From NCBI GenBank assembly GCA_034406715.1, contig CP137864.1:806001-870000 (forward strand): 64,000 nt of DNA, in the 5' to 3' direction. Of the stretch, positions 33,289 to 42,751 are shown piece after piece. The translations under genes and the position numbers were made by a program. Position 1 is the stretch's first letter. The number at the start of each line of letters is the position of its first letter. The notes below the pieces were generated by a model. The model was not told where the DNA came from. It was given only the letters and a program-made list of their open reading frames with translations, and did not search any database. The DNA comes from Rhodotorula mucilaginosa (lineage: Eukaryota > Basidiomycota > Microbotryomycetes > Sporidiobolales > Sporidiobolaceae).

Positions 33289-33824
33289 GGTTCTGGCTGT
33301 TCTGCAAGGCGACCACGCTGCGAACGCGCCACTTCCGGTCGTGTGGCGAAGAACATTCTCTTTCTCGCTCGCTTCTTTTTCTCTGTCGCGTCGCCTCTCC
33401 AGTCAATTAGTTCCGGGCACACGAGATGCATGTCCGCAAGAAACGAGCAAACAGATCCGTTGCGCAGGAAATGTCACATGGGAGAAGTACGCCGATTAGG
33501 CTCGTTTGAGCTAACTGATCAAGGGATTTAAACGCCATCGGTCGCCGCCTCGCATTTCATGCGGCACAGCGGAGTTGCTGCTGTGGCTGCTGGTGCTGCT
33601 GCTGCTGGAGGTTTCGGACAAGTATTGTTTGGGTTGGAGAGTTATCTGTGGCGCAAGCGTTACAAGTGTTTTTGCAAGGGAGGCAGTCGGTCCTAGAGTG
33701 CGGCGTCGCCTCAGCGCTGTTGATTCTTCATCGAGGGGGATCCACGATTCAATAGATCCGAGAGGTGCTGCTCACATTATGTACGACAAGCGATTCCGGC
33801 GGCGCGTTCGGCCATTCATCCTTC
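33289..33824. other. Intergenic region outside the right arm
   Basis: 536 bp with no supported gene. A GCT/GCTG-rich microsatellite lies at about 33573-33610. A pyrimidine-rich stretch at 33355-33405 resembles a promoter or intron border, but no partner exon was found. Confidence 0.45.
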
Positions 33825-34382
33825 TCACTGCCCGCGGCGCGGGATGCGCAGGTCCCTCTTCATCTTTGCCAGCTTGCGCTGCAGCGCGCGGGTCTTGGCC
33901 TCGAGTTTGTCTCTCTCGTACTCGAGGTCATCGACTTGACGTTGGAGCCGGCGAACGCGGTAGCCCAGGTCGGCGAGGCGAGCGCGCACGCTGTTCCCGA
34001 TGAGCGCCCTCGGCGGAGGAGGCGCCGCGGCAGTCTCCTTGTGAGGCGGGCTGTGCCGCGCGCCGAGCGCGATAGCATCCTCGTCACTGTCGCCGGGATG
34101 ACTGAAGTCGAAAATGTCGAAAGGGGCCCGCGCTGGGGCGTGCGATGGTCCCGGCAGCGACGACGAGGCGAGCGACGGCGAAGCCTGCGCCCCGTTCGAC
34201 TGGATCGCCAAGCTCCCGGAAGGAGGCTGTACGACAGCTGGATTGACGTGGGTGCCGTTCTGCTTCGCCCGCGAGGGCAGGGGACTGATGAGTCTGCTCG
34301 CAGGTGGCGATTCGGAGGCCGCCTCCTCGTCGCTCTTGGTCTCGGCTGGGCTCGTCGCGGGCGGAGTCTGTGCAGCGGACAT
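33825..34382 (-). CDS. Small coiled-coil protein, function unknown
   Basis: Single-exon frame of 185 codons from ATG 34382 (MSAAQTPPATSPAET). The first two thirds are Ser/Pro/Ala rich and probably disordered, with PFDIFDFSHPGDSDED in the middle. The last 65 residues form a basic coiled coil (VRRLQRQVDDLEYERDKLEA, then KTRALQRKLAKMKRDLRI). The frame is open further upstream to 34532 but without a better start. I do not recognise the family. Head-to-head with the next gene. Confidence 0.55.
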   Translation of the reverse strand: MSAAQTPPATSPAETKSDEEAASESPPASRLISPLPSRAKQNGTHVNPAVVQPPSGSLAIQSNGAQASPSLASSSLPGPSHAPARAPFDIFDFSHPGDSDEDAIALGARHSPPHKETAAAPPPPRALIGNSVRARLADLGYRVRRLQRQVDDLEYERDKLEAKTRALQRKLAKMKRDLRIPRRGQ

Positions 34383-34833
34383 GGTGTACTGCAACGCTGT
34401 CTTGATCCGGTCGACCGAGTGCGTAGAGCTGTGTCGAGACGAAGGAGCGAGCGCCAAAGCGATTCGGTTTCGCAAGCCGAGAGCGGCTCGAGCGTCAGCT
34501 GCTCTTCTCCCTCGCACCTGCCGAGAGAGCACCGTGCCGGAAAGCTGCTCGGATTAAGCGTGTACAGCTCGCTGCACCTCGCCCGCCGCTCTCAGCACCG
34601 CGGCAGAAGCGTCAGCCTCACCTCGCACCTGCGGCCCCACCTCCGTCCAGCCGAGTCGACAGCTGCAGCGTCGCCCGCTCGACGCTCGTCAACGCAAGCT
34701 GGTGCAGCCTGCACACACACAAGAAGCGAGTCGTTCAAAAGCAGCGACAGCTCGGCTCAAGAGCGGCCGTGTCGAGCGTCCCGAACGGCGAGCACCCGAC
34801 GACCAGCAGCTGGGCGTGCAAGAGACCTGCAGC
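34383..34833. promoter_or_regulatory. Divergent promoter of the coiled-coil and orphan genes
   Basis: 451 bp between outward start codons with no other supported content. Confidence 0.4.
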
Positions 34834-35523
34834 ATGACGACGCCGTCCGAATATTTCATGGAGTTCATGAACGGCGCCGTAAAGTACTTTGACGACAGAG
34901 AGCACGGCAGACCGGCGACGTTTCGTAAGTCGTCTCTCCACCTGATCGCGGCGGATTGCGAGCGGCCGCAGTCATTCGGCCGGAAGGCATGCGACGAGCA
35001 TGTGGGCTGGAGCGAGCCGTGCCACGAGCAAGACCTGACTAATTGAATGCAGGCAAGCGAATGTGAGCTGACCTGCAACAACGTGCATCGTGCAGCGAAA
35101 AGGGAGCCGATGCCCTTGGAGCGAGCAAAAGCGCACACCCCACCATTCCTCGAAGCCCTCTTGCGCGCGACCGGGAAGCACAAGGGCGGGCAAAACGGAT
35201 CATCCGCTCAGAGCGAGAGCGGTTCTGACGGCGAAGGTTCCCAAGCCCTTGGCGAAGATACCGACGTCGTCGCAGTCAATCACTCGGTCTCGATGTCCGT
35301 CGAATCGCCTGCTTGGTCTCCCTTCGCGCTGAGCCCGTTGGCGAAGCCGACGCGCAAGATGAGTGATTTGAACCTCGGAGCGGCGGAGAGTACGGCGGAG
35401 GATCTCGCCGATGCCGCCGCTCAAAGCAACCCCGGCGACGCGGGTGAAAAGCAAGACTCGGAGAGGGAAATGTCGACTGCCCGCGGAGGTGGATCCGAGG
35501 TCGCCGCTGATCCCGCTCCATGA
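34834..35523 (+). CDS. Orphan hypothetical protein
   Basis: Start at 34834 (MTTPSEYFMEFMNGAVKYFD). An intron with donor GTAAGT at about 34925 and acceptor GTGCAG at about 35094 joins ATF to PKREPMPLERAKAHTPPFLE; the join keeps the frame and removes an in-frame stop. The rest is Ser/Glu/Asp rich, ends with GSEVAADPAP and looks disordered. About 170 residues; no domain or membrane segment. Unknown function. Confidence 0.5.
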
Positions 35524-36031
35524 GCACATTCCCTGCAGTTTCTGTCCCGCCCAGCTTGATTGTCAATTGATGCTTTGCCAGTCCAAACGATCGAGGGAGG
35601 ACTCACGTGAGGAGTGCAACACGGTCGAGAGATGATGAGACTTGGCCTCATGAACGGGAGATGAGGGAGAGTGCAAGCAAGCGCCTCTCGCATGTCTGCC
35701 CGATGATAGCAAGCTTTCAAGCATGATGGTCGCTGCCTGACAGCTGATGTCGATGTGCCGCCGGCGCGCGCCTCATTCTCACATTCTTCCGACGAGGTCA
35801 CATTTCTTCAGCTCTTGTCGGTCCTGATGAGCTAGAAAACCAACACACGTCAGAGCGTAAGCTCTCATCGCCGGTGGTAGCGCTCCAAAGTCATTCGATC
35901 AGAGGAGAGTACAGAACAACGATGAAGGAGCGAAATGCGAGAGAGTCGGGCGCAACCTTTTGAATAGGTTACGACTGCTTTTCCGACTGAGTTGTATTTA
36001 CAGCCCGAGAGTGACCCGTTACCTAGCCTCC
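35524..36031. other. Convergent intergenic region
   Basis: 508 bp between two stops. It contains only 3' UTR-like sequence with short T-rich runs; no gene supported. Confidence 0.45.
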
Positions 36032-37839
36032 TCACATCTTGTGTGTGGCGGGGGCGGCGGGGCTGCTGCTGCCGGACGGGTGCTGATTGAACAGCTTGCC
36101 GGTGGCCCAGGCGGTGACGAGCGTGTTGGCGATGGCGGTCCTGGAGAGGGAGCCTCGAGTTAGTGCAATTGATCATGGGCAGCGGATGCGGATCTGGGAG
36201 CCACTCACGCGGGCGGCATCAAGAAGGACCCTTCGCTCTTGGCCTTCTCCTTGGCCTCCTCGACGCCCTCACTGCCGCCGGCGCCCTCCTTGCCGTCCAA
36301 CCGGGCCACCTGCTCGCGACTGAGCTGCATCGGCTTCGTCGAGTTGATCACCTCGAGGACCTGCTCGCGCGTAAAGAAGCGCGCGTCCTCGAGTTCGTTG
36401 TCGAGGTCGACGCGGACGTCGCCGTCAACCGTTGCCGATTCGGCGACGCCCCAGCAGCCAAACATCAGACTCGAAGGGAACGGCCACGGTTGCGACGAGT
36501 GGTAGCCGACTTCGCCGATCACGATCCCGGCTTCCTCGTACACTTCGCGCCGGACCGCTTCCTCGAGCGACTCGCCCGACTCGATGAACCCGGCGAGGCA
36601 CGAGTAGAACCTCGCGGGCCAGGTCCGTTGCCGACCGAGGAGGATCCGTTCGCGGTCGGGCGAGAGGACCGCCATGATCACGACGGGGTCGGTCCGCGGG
36701 TAGGCAAAGTTGTGGACGCCCTTGCGCGAGATGCACGCCGGTTCCGCTTCGGCGCCGTCGCTTGCCGGCTCGCCCGGGATGCAGGAGCGCTTCCACCCGG
36801 CCCAGACGCTGCGGATCGGGCGGGCGCACGCCGGGCAGAACTGCCGATGAGGGGCGGGTTTAGTTTCTGGGGCTGCAAACTCTGAACTGTCGGTTTCAGG
36901 AAGTGCAGCTCACCCGATTCCGTGTGTTCCAGTCGATGAGAGATCTCGCCTCGGCGGCGATCGAAGCCTCCTCGTTCGGCATCGTCTGCGCACCCGATCG
37001 TAGCTCCATAAACTGGCGGGGGCGGGGTCCGGTTGGTCAACTTGGCAACGATCGGAGGACGTCCGAGACAGCTCACCTTTGCGCCCCCGTGCTCGAGCAT
37101 GATACGCTTCTTGAGGTGCTTGAACGTGCTGACGTCGATCGCCCAGTACGGGTCGCCGTGCGGCGAGTGCGTCTCGAGGGTCGAATTTTCGTCCGGCTTG
37201 CTGACGGGGAGCGACTTGGCCGACTCGGGCGCGGATCGCTCGTCGACGCCGAGGAAGACAAGGGCGGGCTGAGTGGTCCGATATGGTAGGAGGTGTACAA
37301 AAGGGGGCAGCAGATGTCAGTCCTTCCGCCCTTGAGCCATCGTCCAGCCTCGTAATGAAAGCCGCCACCGGGAGGGTCGTACCTGGTTCAGAAAGTAGTC
37401 GCGCTTCTCTGCGGCCGAGAGTTCGCCGACCTTGGCCTTGCGGAACTGCATCTGCTGGGGCTTCCCGAGGACAGCCATGGCGGGCACATCGTCTTCGTTC
37501 TTGCCGTCGACGCCATGAAAGACGTGCTTGGGGTCGGGGCCGACGAGGTCTTTGACGTCCTTCCACTTCAAGTAGTGCAGCTTGCGTACGCCGTCCTTGT
37601 CGTCCTTGCAGAGGGGCTGGAGCGAGTCGAGGGCGATAAACTTGGCCTTTGGGGACTCGAGGGCGGACGCGAGAAAGGACGGGACGGATCGGAGGTACGA
37701 GAGCCGGTTCAACGGGCTGCCAGCACTGTAGACCGGGCACGAATGCGATAAGCAGAGAGAGCGAGAGTTGCCGGAGTCGACTCCAGCAGCGGGGAAGATG
37801 ACGCAGCCTCGAACGCGCCACGCACTAATAGTTCTGCAT
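36032..37839 (-). CDS. NPY1: NADH pyrophosphatase, Nudix family (NPY1/NudC type)
   Basis: Hydrolyses NADH to NMNH and AMP; in yeast it is peroxisomal, and relatives remove NAD caps from RNA. The zinc ribbon starts FCPACARPIRSVWAGWKRSC. The Nudix box is GFIESGESLEEAVRREVYEE followed by AGI, complete for the G-x5-E-x7-REUXEEXGU pattern. It is followed by SQPWPFPSSLM, the NADH-specific motif. N-terminal domain: NRLSYLRSVPSFLASALES and VFLGVDERSAP. Start at 37839 (MQNYYAGSPLNRLSYLRS), with an intron splitting the fifth codon region. The protein ends SSSPAATHKM, which is not a canonical peroxisomal signal. About five exons. Only 150 bp separate its start from the DeSI-type gene. Confidence 0.9.
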
Positions 37840-37989
37840 GCGGTGCGAGTGGGCGTAGCTATGATATGACCGAACGACGCTCCTCGAGCGCTGTACAGCT
37901 AGAATGGTGCGCGTCTTTGAAGCGTGAGTCGAGAGAAGCAAGAAGCGACTTCTCGCTTCTTTATCGGACACAATCACCGGCCGGACAGC
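37840..37989. promoter_or_regulatory. Very short divergent promoter NPY1 / DeSI-type gene
   Basis: 150 bp between two outward ATGs, which must contain both core promoters and 5' leaders unless the leaders overlap. Confidence 0.55.
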
Positions 37990-39172
37990 ATGGCGCGGAG
38001 CCGCGGAGAGCAGCCCCTCAGGGTCCAGGTCGTCGTCTACGACCTCGTGAGTCCCTTGCCCGATCCTCCGGAGCCACCCGAACCATCTCCGGACGGGATT
38101 CTCGTCACTGACGGACCGGCGTTTAAAAGCTCCCTCCCTCCAAGCTCGGCTCCCTGTTGAACCTGTTCGGCACCGGCGTGTACCACTCGAGCGTGCAACT
38201 CGCGCTTCCGCTCGGTCCGACCGACCACGACCCGACGCCGGCCGAGTACGCCTTTGGCGGACACGACTCGCCAGGGACGACGGGCATCTTTTCCATCCCG
38301 GCGGGGACGGCAGTCCAGCGCATGCCCGGACTGCGCTACTACATGACGATCGATGCCGGCGAAGCGTTCGGCAAAGACTGGGAACGCGCGTTTCGCGGCG
38401 GCGCAGACGGAACTCTGCCTCCGACGGCGAGACCGCGCAGCGCTGCAGAGGCGCCTCCTTCCGCCGAGAGCTGGTCTATCGCTGCGACGACGACGGGATC
38501 GAATCCCTACCGCACAGACTCGATCGCAAGTGACACGCGCTCCTCCGACCAACTCTCGACGTGCAAAGACAGCCTAGGTTCCGGAGCCAACCCGGACGCG
38601 TCGTCGGACGACGACGACGATGGGGGAGCCCGCGACGGGACACAGTACATGACTCGAGCCGAGCGTCGAGCTTTCCGAATACTTGAGGCGATGAAACGAG
38701 ATCCGGAATGGTACGGGACAAAGTATCGCCTTCTCGAACGGTGAGTGCCTCGCTCTGTGCGGTCAAGAAGCTAAAATTGTCCGGTAGCGGTTCGCTCACT
38801 CCCACCGACGAATGCAGGAACTGCAACACCTTCACGCACGAGGTCGTTTGGCGCCTGACCGGCCGTAGAGCCCCCGCGTGGCTAAACCGCGCCGCCTGGG
38901 TACGCACGCACGGTCCAACTCTGGCTCTCCTCCACGGGCACAACCGCATTGACCGACTTTTGCGATGTCAGGTCGCGACTGCGATCCCTTGCATCGTCCC
39001 CGCTGGGTGGATCGACGACGCCGACGAAGCTGCTCCGACCGCCGCCGACTCGGACTCGCACTCGCAGGCGCAGGCTCACATTCCCGATCCGGGGCATCTC
39101 TTGAGCGGCAGCGATACAGTCACCATCGCTCCACCGAGAGCGGATCGAATGTCTGCAAGCGGCAGAGAATAG
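37990..39172 (+). CDS. PPPDE-domain cysteine peptidase (DeSI/deSUMOylating isopeptidase type)
   Basis: Start at 37990 (MARSRGEQPLRVQVVVYDL). An intron (GTGAGT to CCAAG, about 38046-38145) joins YDL to LGSLLNLFGTGVYHSSVQL, which supplies the catalytic His. EYAFGGHD and TTGIFSIPAG follow as in the PPPDE family. A disordered linker of about 100 residues rich in Ser and Asp separates this from the catalytic Cys, found in RNCNTFTHEVVWRLTG after a second intron (about 38742-38817). RRAPAWLNRAAWV closes the domain. A Ser/Asp/His-rich tail follows. Family members remove SUMO or ubiquitin; substrate here unknown. Confidence 0.85.
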
Positions 39173-39343
39173 TCCTGAGCGACTCTGTTGCATTGTCGTT
39201 CCAGCTGGATTTCCTTGCAAGTGATGGTTTTCCGCCCAGATCTCTCCATCGGATCGAATGGAGCTGCAGAATTTGTTGTGAATAAATGCAAAAGATGCTA
39301 TGCGCGGGTCAAGTCTTCTACGAGCGTGTCCGGGCCCGAGTCT

Positions 39344-42300
39344 CTACTCGGCGAACCGCGTTCCGAGTGCGCTCCTCGCCTTGCCGAGTGTCCCTCTTGC
39401 CGCCCACCCCATCGCAAACACGACCACGACCAGATCGGTCGCCAGCAGCGCCAATCCGGCGAGCATGAACCGCGGGGCAAACACCTTCCAGACCATCAGG
39501 TGTCGGCGGAGCCATGCCGCGCAGGCCGCGGACGCGAGCGCGAGCGCCGCAAAGTAGGCCATGTAGGCTATCCCGGCGCGGAGGAGGTTCCGCCCGACCG
39601 TCATCGGCGCGCCCTGATCCCGCAGAGTCGGCGAAAGGTTCCACAGGACAAACAACGGGATCGCCGCTGCCGTCAGGACAAACGAGCCGAGCGAGTTGAG
39701 CAGCACCAGGATCGGCGAGAAGGGGTAGACGACCGTAGGGAAGCCGATAAAGGCCGTCGACCATTGGATCGACGAGATGACGGCTTGGTGCCCAGTCGCG
39801 AAGAAGGAGAGGTGTGCGAGGAGCGCCAGAGTCGACACCTGGACAAAAGTCGGTCCGGTATGCGGTGGTGCTGGCGGTAAACCCCGCTCGTCGCTGTCGT
39901 TCAGGAACGCCTCGAGCGACAAGGTCGAGGTGAGCGCCGTCTCGAGGTGCTGGACGTCGCGCTCCGAGTCAAAGATCTCGAGGAGGCACAGCAAGACGAT
40001 CAGGTGCAGGGTGAGGACGATCTGCGCCGGCGGTGGCGATACGAGAAAGACGCCGACAAAGACGGTCGCAAAGTAGAGGAGGTAGGTCGAACCGAGGGCG
40101 TTGGCGAACCCGATCACCTTGATCTGGGTCCGCATCGGCTGGCCGGCAGCGTTCTTGACCTGCTCGCGCTGGATCCGGATGCATAGCGGCAAAAAGTGCC
40201 AGATGAGCGACCCGCCCAAGGTCGCACCAACGAGGACGATGCGTGCGACTCCGGTCTTGACGACGTTGGCGAGCGCTGCGCCGGTCGTCGACAACGAGGC
40301 GGCAGAGAGGGCGAGATCGACCGCCCAGTATGTCGACGCGGACAAGAGGAGGGCGCGCACGCCGATGCCGATGAAGGCGGGCGCGAGACCTTCGTCCGAC
40401 TTGGAGACCGCTAGCGAGGACCGGAGGGCGGTCGGGACCAGGAACGCCGCAGCGACGGACAAACCCAACACTGCCAAGCTCGCGGAAGAGCCCGGCGAGA
40501 GGTAGAAAGTGGGCCTGCAGCGCGGGACCTGCTCTTCGCGGCAGATGGTGCTGACGGCCATGAGGCGGACGGCGACGAGGGCGACGAGGGAGTAGGCGAT
40601 CAGTCGCTTGCGAAGGCGAGCTTCCGGCGCCGCAAAGGCGCGTACGAAGCTGCAGAGGATGAGCGTCGCGAGCAGGTACAGCACCGCCGAATCCTCAAAG
40701 ACGGTCATGGAATTCGATCCGAAGAGGGCGGCATGCGCTGCGAGGGGGAGAACGGGCACGAGCGCGCGCAGCGAGCCAAGGCGCGGCAGCCGCAGCTGAT
40801 CCCGACGGAGGAGAGGCGTGCAGACGACGCCAATTTCGGCGCCGATCGCGGCGACGAACGCCGTGCCGAGCGCGCTCGGTCGGCCTCGGACGGGTCCAAA
40901 CGTCGCAAAGAGGCCGCCGCAGAAGAGCGCGCCCAGACTGCCTTCGACCGCGTGCCCGACGAGGAAGCGAGCCCTTGGTCCCCGCTTGGCTGCATCGTAC
41001 AAGCGATAGGCGACGGCGAGACTGCCGAGCCAGACGGCGAGTCCGGCGCCCATCAGGACGGGATCGAACCGCGCCCAGACGACGCGGGCCTTCTCTCGAG
41101 CCTTGCGCTCAAAGGTCCAGAACTTTTCCAGGGCGCGCATCTCCATCTCGCCTCGCACGTGGCCGGGTGCGTGTGCACCCTTGTAGGCGCCTTTTGCGAG
41201 TTCGAGGACAAAGCTGAGTTCCGCCATCGACGGCAGCAAGTCTTTGCCGTTCGGTCGAGAAGTATAGGTCATGAAGTAGTGCGAGAGTTCGGACGAGGCG
41301 AGGAGGGTCGCTTGGAGGAGGGTCTGGATGGGAGTCAATAGCTCGTGATCGCGCTGCTCTGGCTGGGACGAGCCGAGGCCGAAAAAGTTGCGCTTCGGTT
41401 TGCCACTCGCTTTGCCCGCCTCGACGGCAGTCGGCGCGACGGGGAGGCTGGTCGTGCGGAAGAACAGTTCCGGAATGGGCACGCCGAGGTTGCCGAAGGG
41501 GATCGGGAGACCGAGTAGGAGCGAGAGAGTCGGGACGAGGTCGATCTGGCTGACCGAGCGCGATGCCTTCGAGAGCCCTTTCTCTGGCCACACGAGTTCG
41601 AACCGGTCGCCGAGGTCGTCAGCGCCTTGCGCCTTGGCGTACAGAGCCGCGAGCGGGTGCTGAGGCGAATCGAGCGAGCGATGGAACCAGGAATGGTCGA
41701 CGACGGGCCTCTTTGAGTAGATCCAGAGGGCGGCGTCGACCTCCTCGCGACTGTCGCCTCCGTGATCGCCGCGATTGGTCATGCCGTGGTCGCCGACGAC
41801 CACGAGCAGGGTGTCGTCGCTGATGCGGTCGACGACGTCTTGGAGGAGCCGGTTCGTTTCCTGCAGCTTCCTCGTGGTCTCGCGGTGCTCGGCGCCGAAG
41901 CGGTGTCCTGCGTGATCAAGGCCGAGGCCGTGGGCGATGACAATGTCCCAGTCTCGCTGCCGGGTCGGCACGAGGAGCTCGAGAAGGTGCTGGCGCACGC
42001 CGTTGTCGACCGTGTCCAAGTCTTCGACGTCGAAGGAATCATAAGGCCAAACGAGCCCTTCCTCCCAGACGCTGTGACCGCCTGCACCGCGCGGGTAGAC
42101 GTTGAGCCACGTCTCGTCGCCAACCAACGCGATGCGCTTGCCGGCCCGTTTCGCCTGCCAGAGCCAATTGTCCTCGTCGGCTTGCTCGCCGGCAAAGTTG
42201 CTCCCAGCGTCGACGAACGTCGGCAACGAGCCGGTAGTCATGCCCTTGAGTCGCTGCAGAGTGGTCGTCGGAGCGTCGGCAATGAAATGCGCAAGGAAGG

Positions 42301-42751
42301 AGCGGGTCGGTTCGGCGCGCGTGAGCTCCGCGGGCACGGTGATGTGGTTCGAGTAGAACGAGTTGGCAGATGCGGTCTCGACGGGGAGGACAAAGTCGGC
42401 TCGGAGGGCATCGACGACGAGAAAGATGAGCTTTTCATGGGTCGGCGGGAGGGAACAAGACGGGTCGAGGTTGCCCGACGGCGCGATCGGACTGCATTCG
42501 TTGACGTCGGGAAGCGCCTGTCGGGTCAAGAGGAAACCCCTCGTGAAGAGCAGGAGGCCGACAACGTGCAGACTCGCGAGGAACGCGAGCGCCGAGATGT
42601 AGGTGGAGCCGACGGGGAGGAAAGGCAAGACGTGCAGCCATCGCCGGGCGCGGTACAGCACAGACTCTGGCTTGCGAGGGTGAGCCTTGTCCGTGTCGCT
42701 ATCGAGGGCTTTGCTGCTGCTGCTGCCATTGCCGGGTGCCGAGGTCGCCAT
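39344..42751 (-). CDS. GPI13: GPI ethanolamine phosphate transferase 3 (GPI13/PIG-O)
   Basis: ER enzyme that adds ethanolamine phosphate to the third mannose of the GPI anchor. Single exon of about 1,135 codons from ATG 42751 (MATSAPGNGSSSS). After one N-terminal membrane helix comes the luminal alkaline-phosphatase-like domain: IFLVVDALRADFVLP, MTTGSLPTFVDAGSNFAG (nucleophile Thr region), ALVGDETWLNVYP, HGLGLDHAGHRFG and VVVGDHGMTNRGDHGGDS, all metal-site motifs of the family. The C-terminal half is a long series of membrane helices. The frame stays open upstream to 42847, but only through a TTG codon. Intronless, unlike nearly all neighbours. Confidence 0.93.
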   Translation of the reverse strand: MATSAPGNGSSSSKALDSDTDKAHPRKPESVLYRARRWLHVLPFLPVGSTYISALAFLASLHVVGLLLFTRGFLLTRQALPDVNECSPIAPSGNLDPSCSLPPTHEKLIFLVVDALRADFVLPVETASANSFYSNHITVPAELTRAEPTRSFLAHFIADAPTTTLQRLKGMTTGSLPTFVDAGSNFAGEQADEDNWLWQAKRAGKRIALVGDETWLNVYPRGAGGHSVWEEGLVWPYDSFDVEDLDTVDNGVRQHLLELLVPTRQRDWDIVIAHGLGLDHAGHRFGAEHRETTRKLQETNRLLQDVVDRISDDTLLVVVGDHGMTNRGDHGGDSREEVDAALWIYSKRPVVDHSWFHRSLDSPQHPLAALYAKAQGADDLGDRFELVWPEKGLSKASRSVSQIDLVPTLSLLLGLPIPFGNLGVPIPELFFRTTSLPVAPTAVEAGKASGKPKRNFFGLGSSQPEQRDHELLTPIQTLLQATLLASSELSHYFMTYTSRPNGKDLLPSMAELSFVLELAKGAYKGAHAPGHVRGEMEMRALEKFWTFERKAREKARVVWARFDPVLMGAGLAVWLGSLAVAYRLYDAAKRGPRARFLVGHAVEGSLGALFCGGLFATFGPVRGRPSALGTAFVAAIGAEIGVVCTPLLRRDQLRLPRLGSLRALVPVLPLAAHAALFGSNSMTVFEDSAVLYLLATLILCSFVRAFAAPEARLRKRLIAYSLVALVAVRLMAVSTICREEQVPRCRPTFYLSPGSSASLAVLGLSVAAAFLVPTALRSSLAVSKSDEGLAPAFIGIGVRALLLSASTYWAVDLALSAASLSTTGAALANVVKTGVARIVLVGATLGGSLIWHFLPLCIRIQREQVKNAAGQPMRTQIKVIGFANALGSTYLLYFATVFVGVFLVSPPPAQIVLTLHLIVLLCLLEIFDSERDVQHLETALTSTLSLEAFLNDSDERGLPPAPPHTGPTFVQVSTLALLAHLSFFATGHQAVISSIQWSTAFIGFPTVVYPFSPILVLLNSLGSFVLTAAAIPLFVLWNLSPTLRDQGAPMTVGRNLLRAGIAYMAYFAALALASAACAAWLRRHLMVWKVFAPRFMLAGLALLATDLVVVVFAMGWAARGTLGKARSALGTRFAE

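Noticed and set aside
33573-33610. GCT-rich run as a coding polyglutamine or polyalanine tract
   Set aside because: No open frame with a start and partners surrounds it; treated as a microsatellite.
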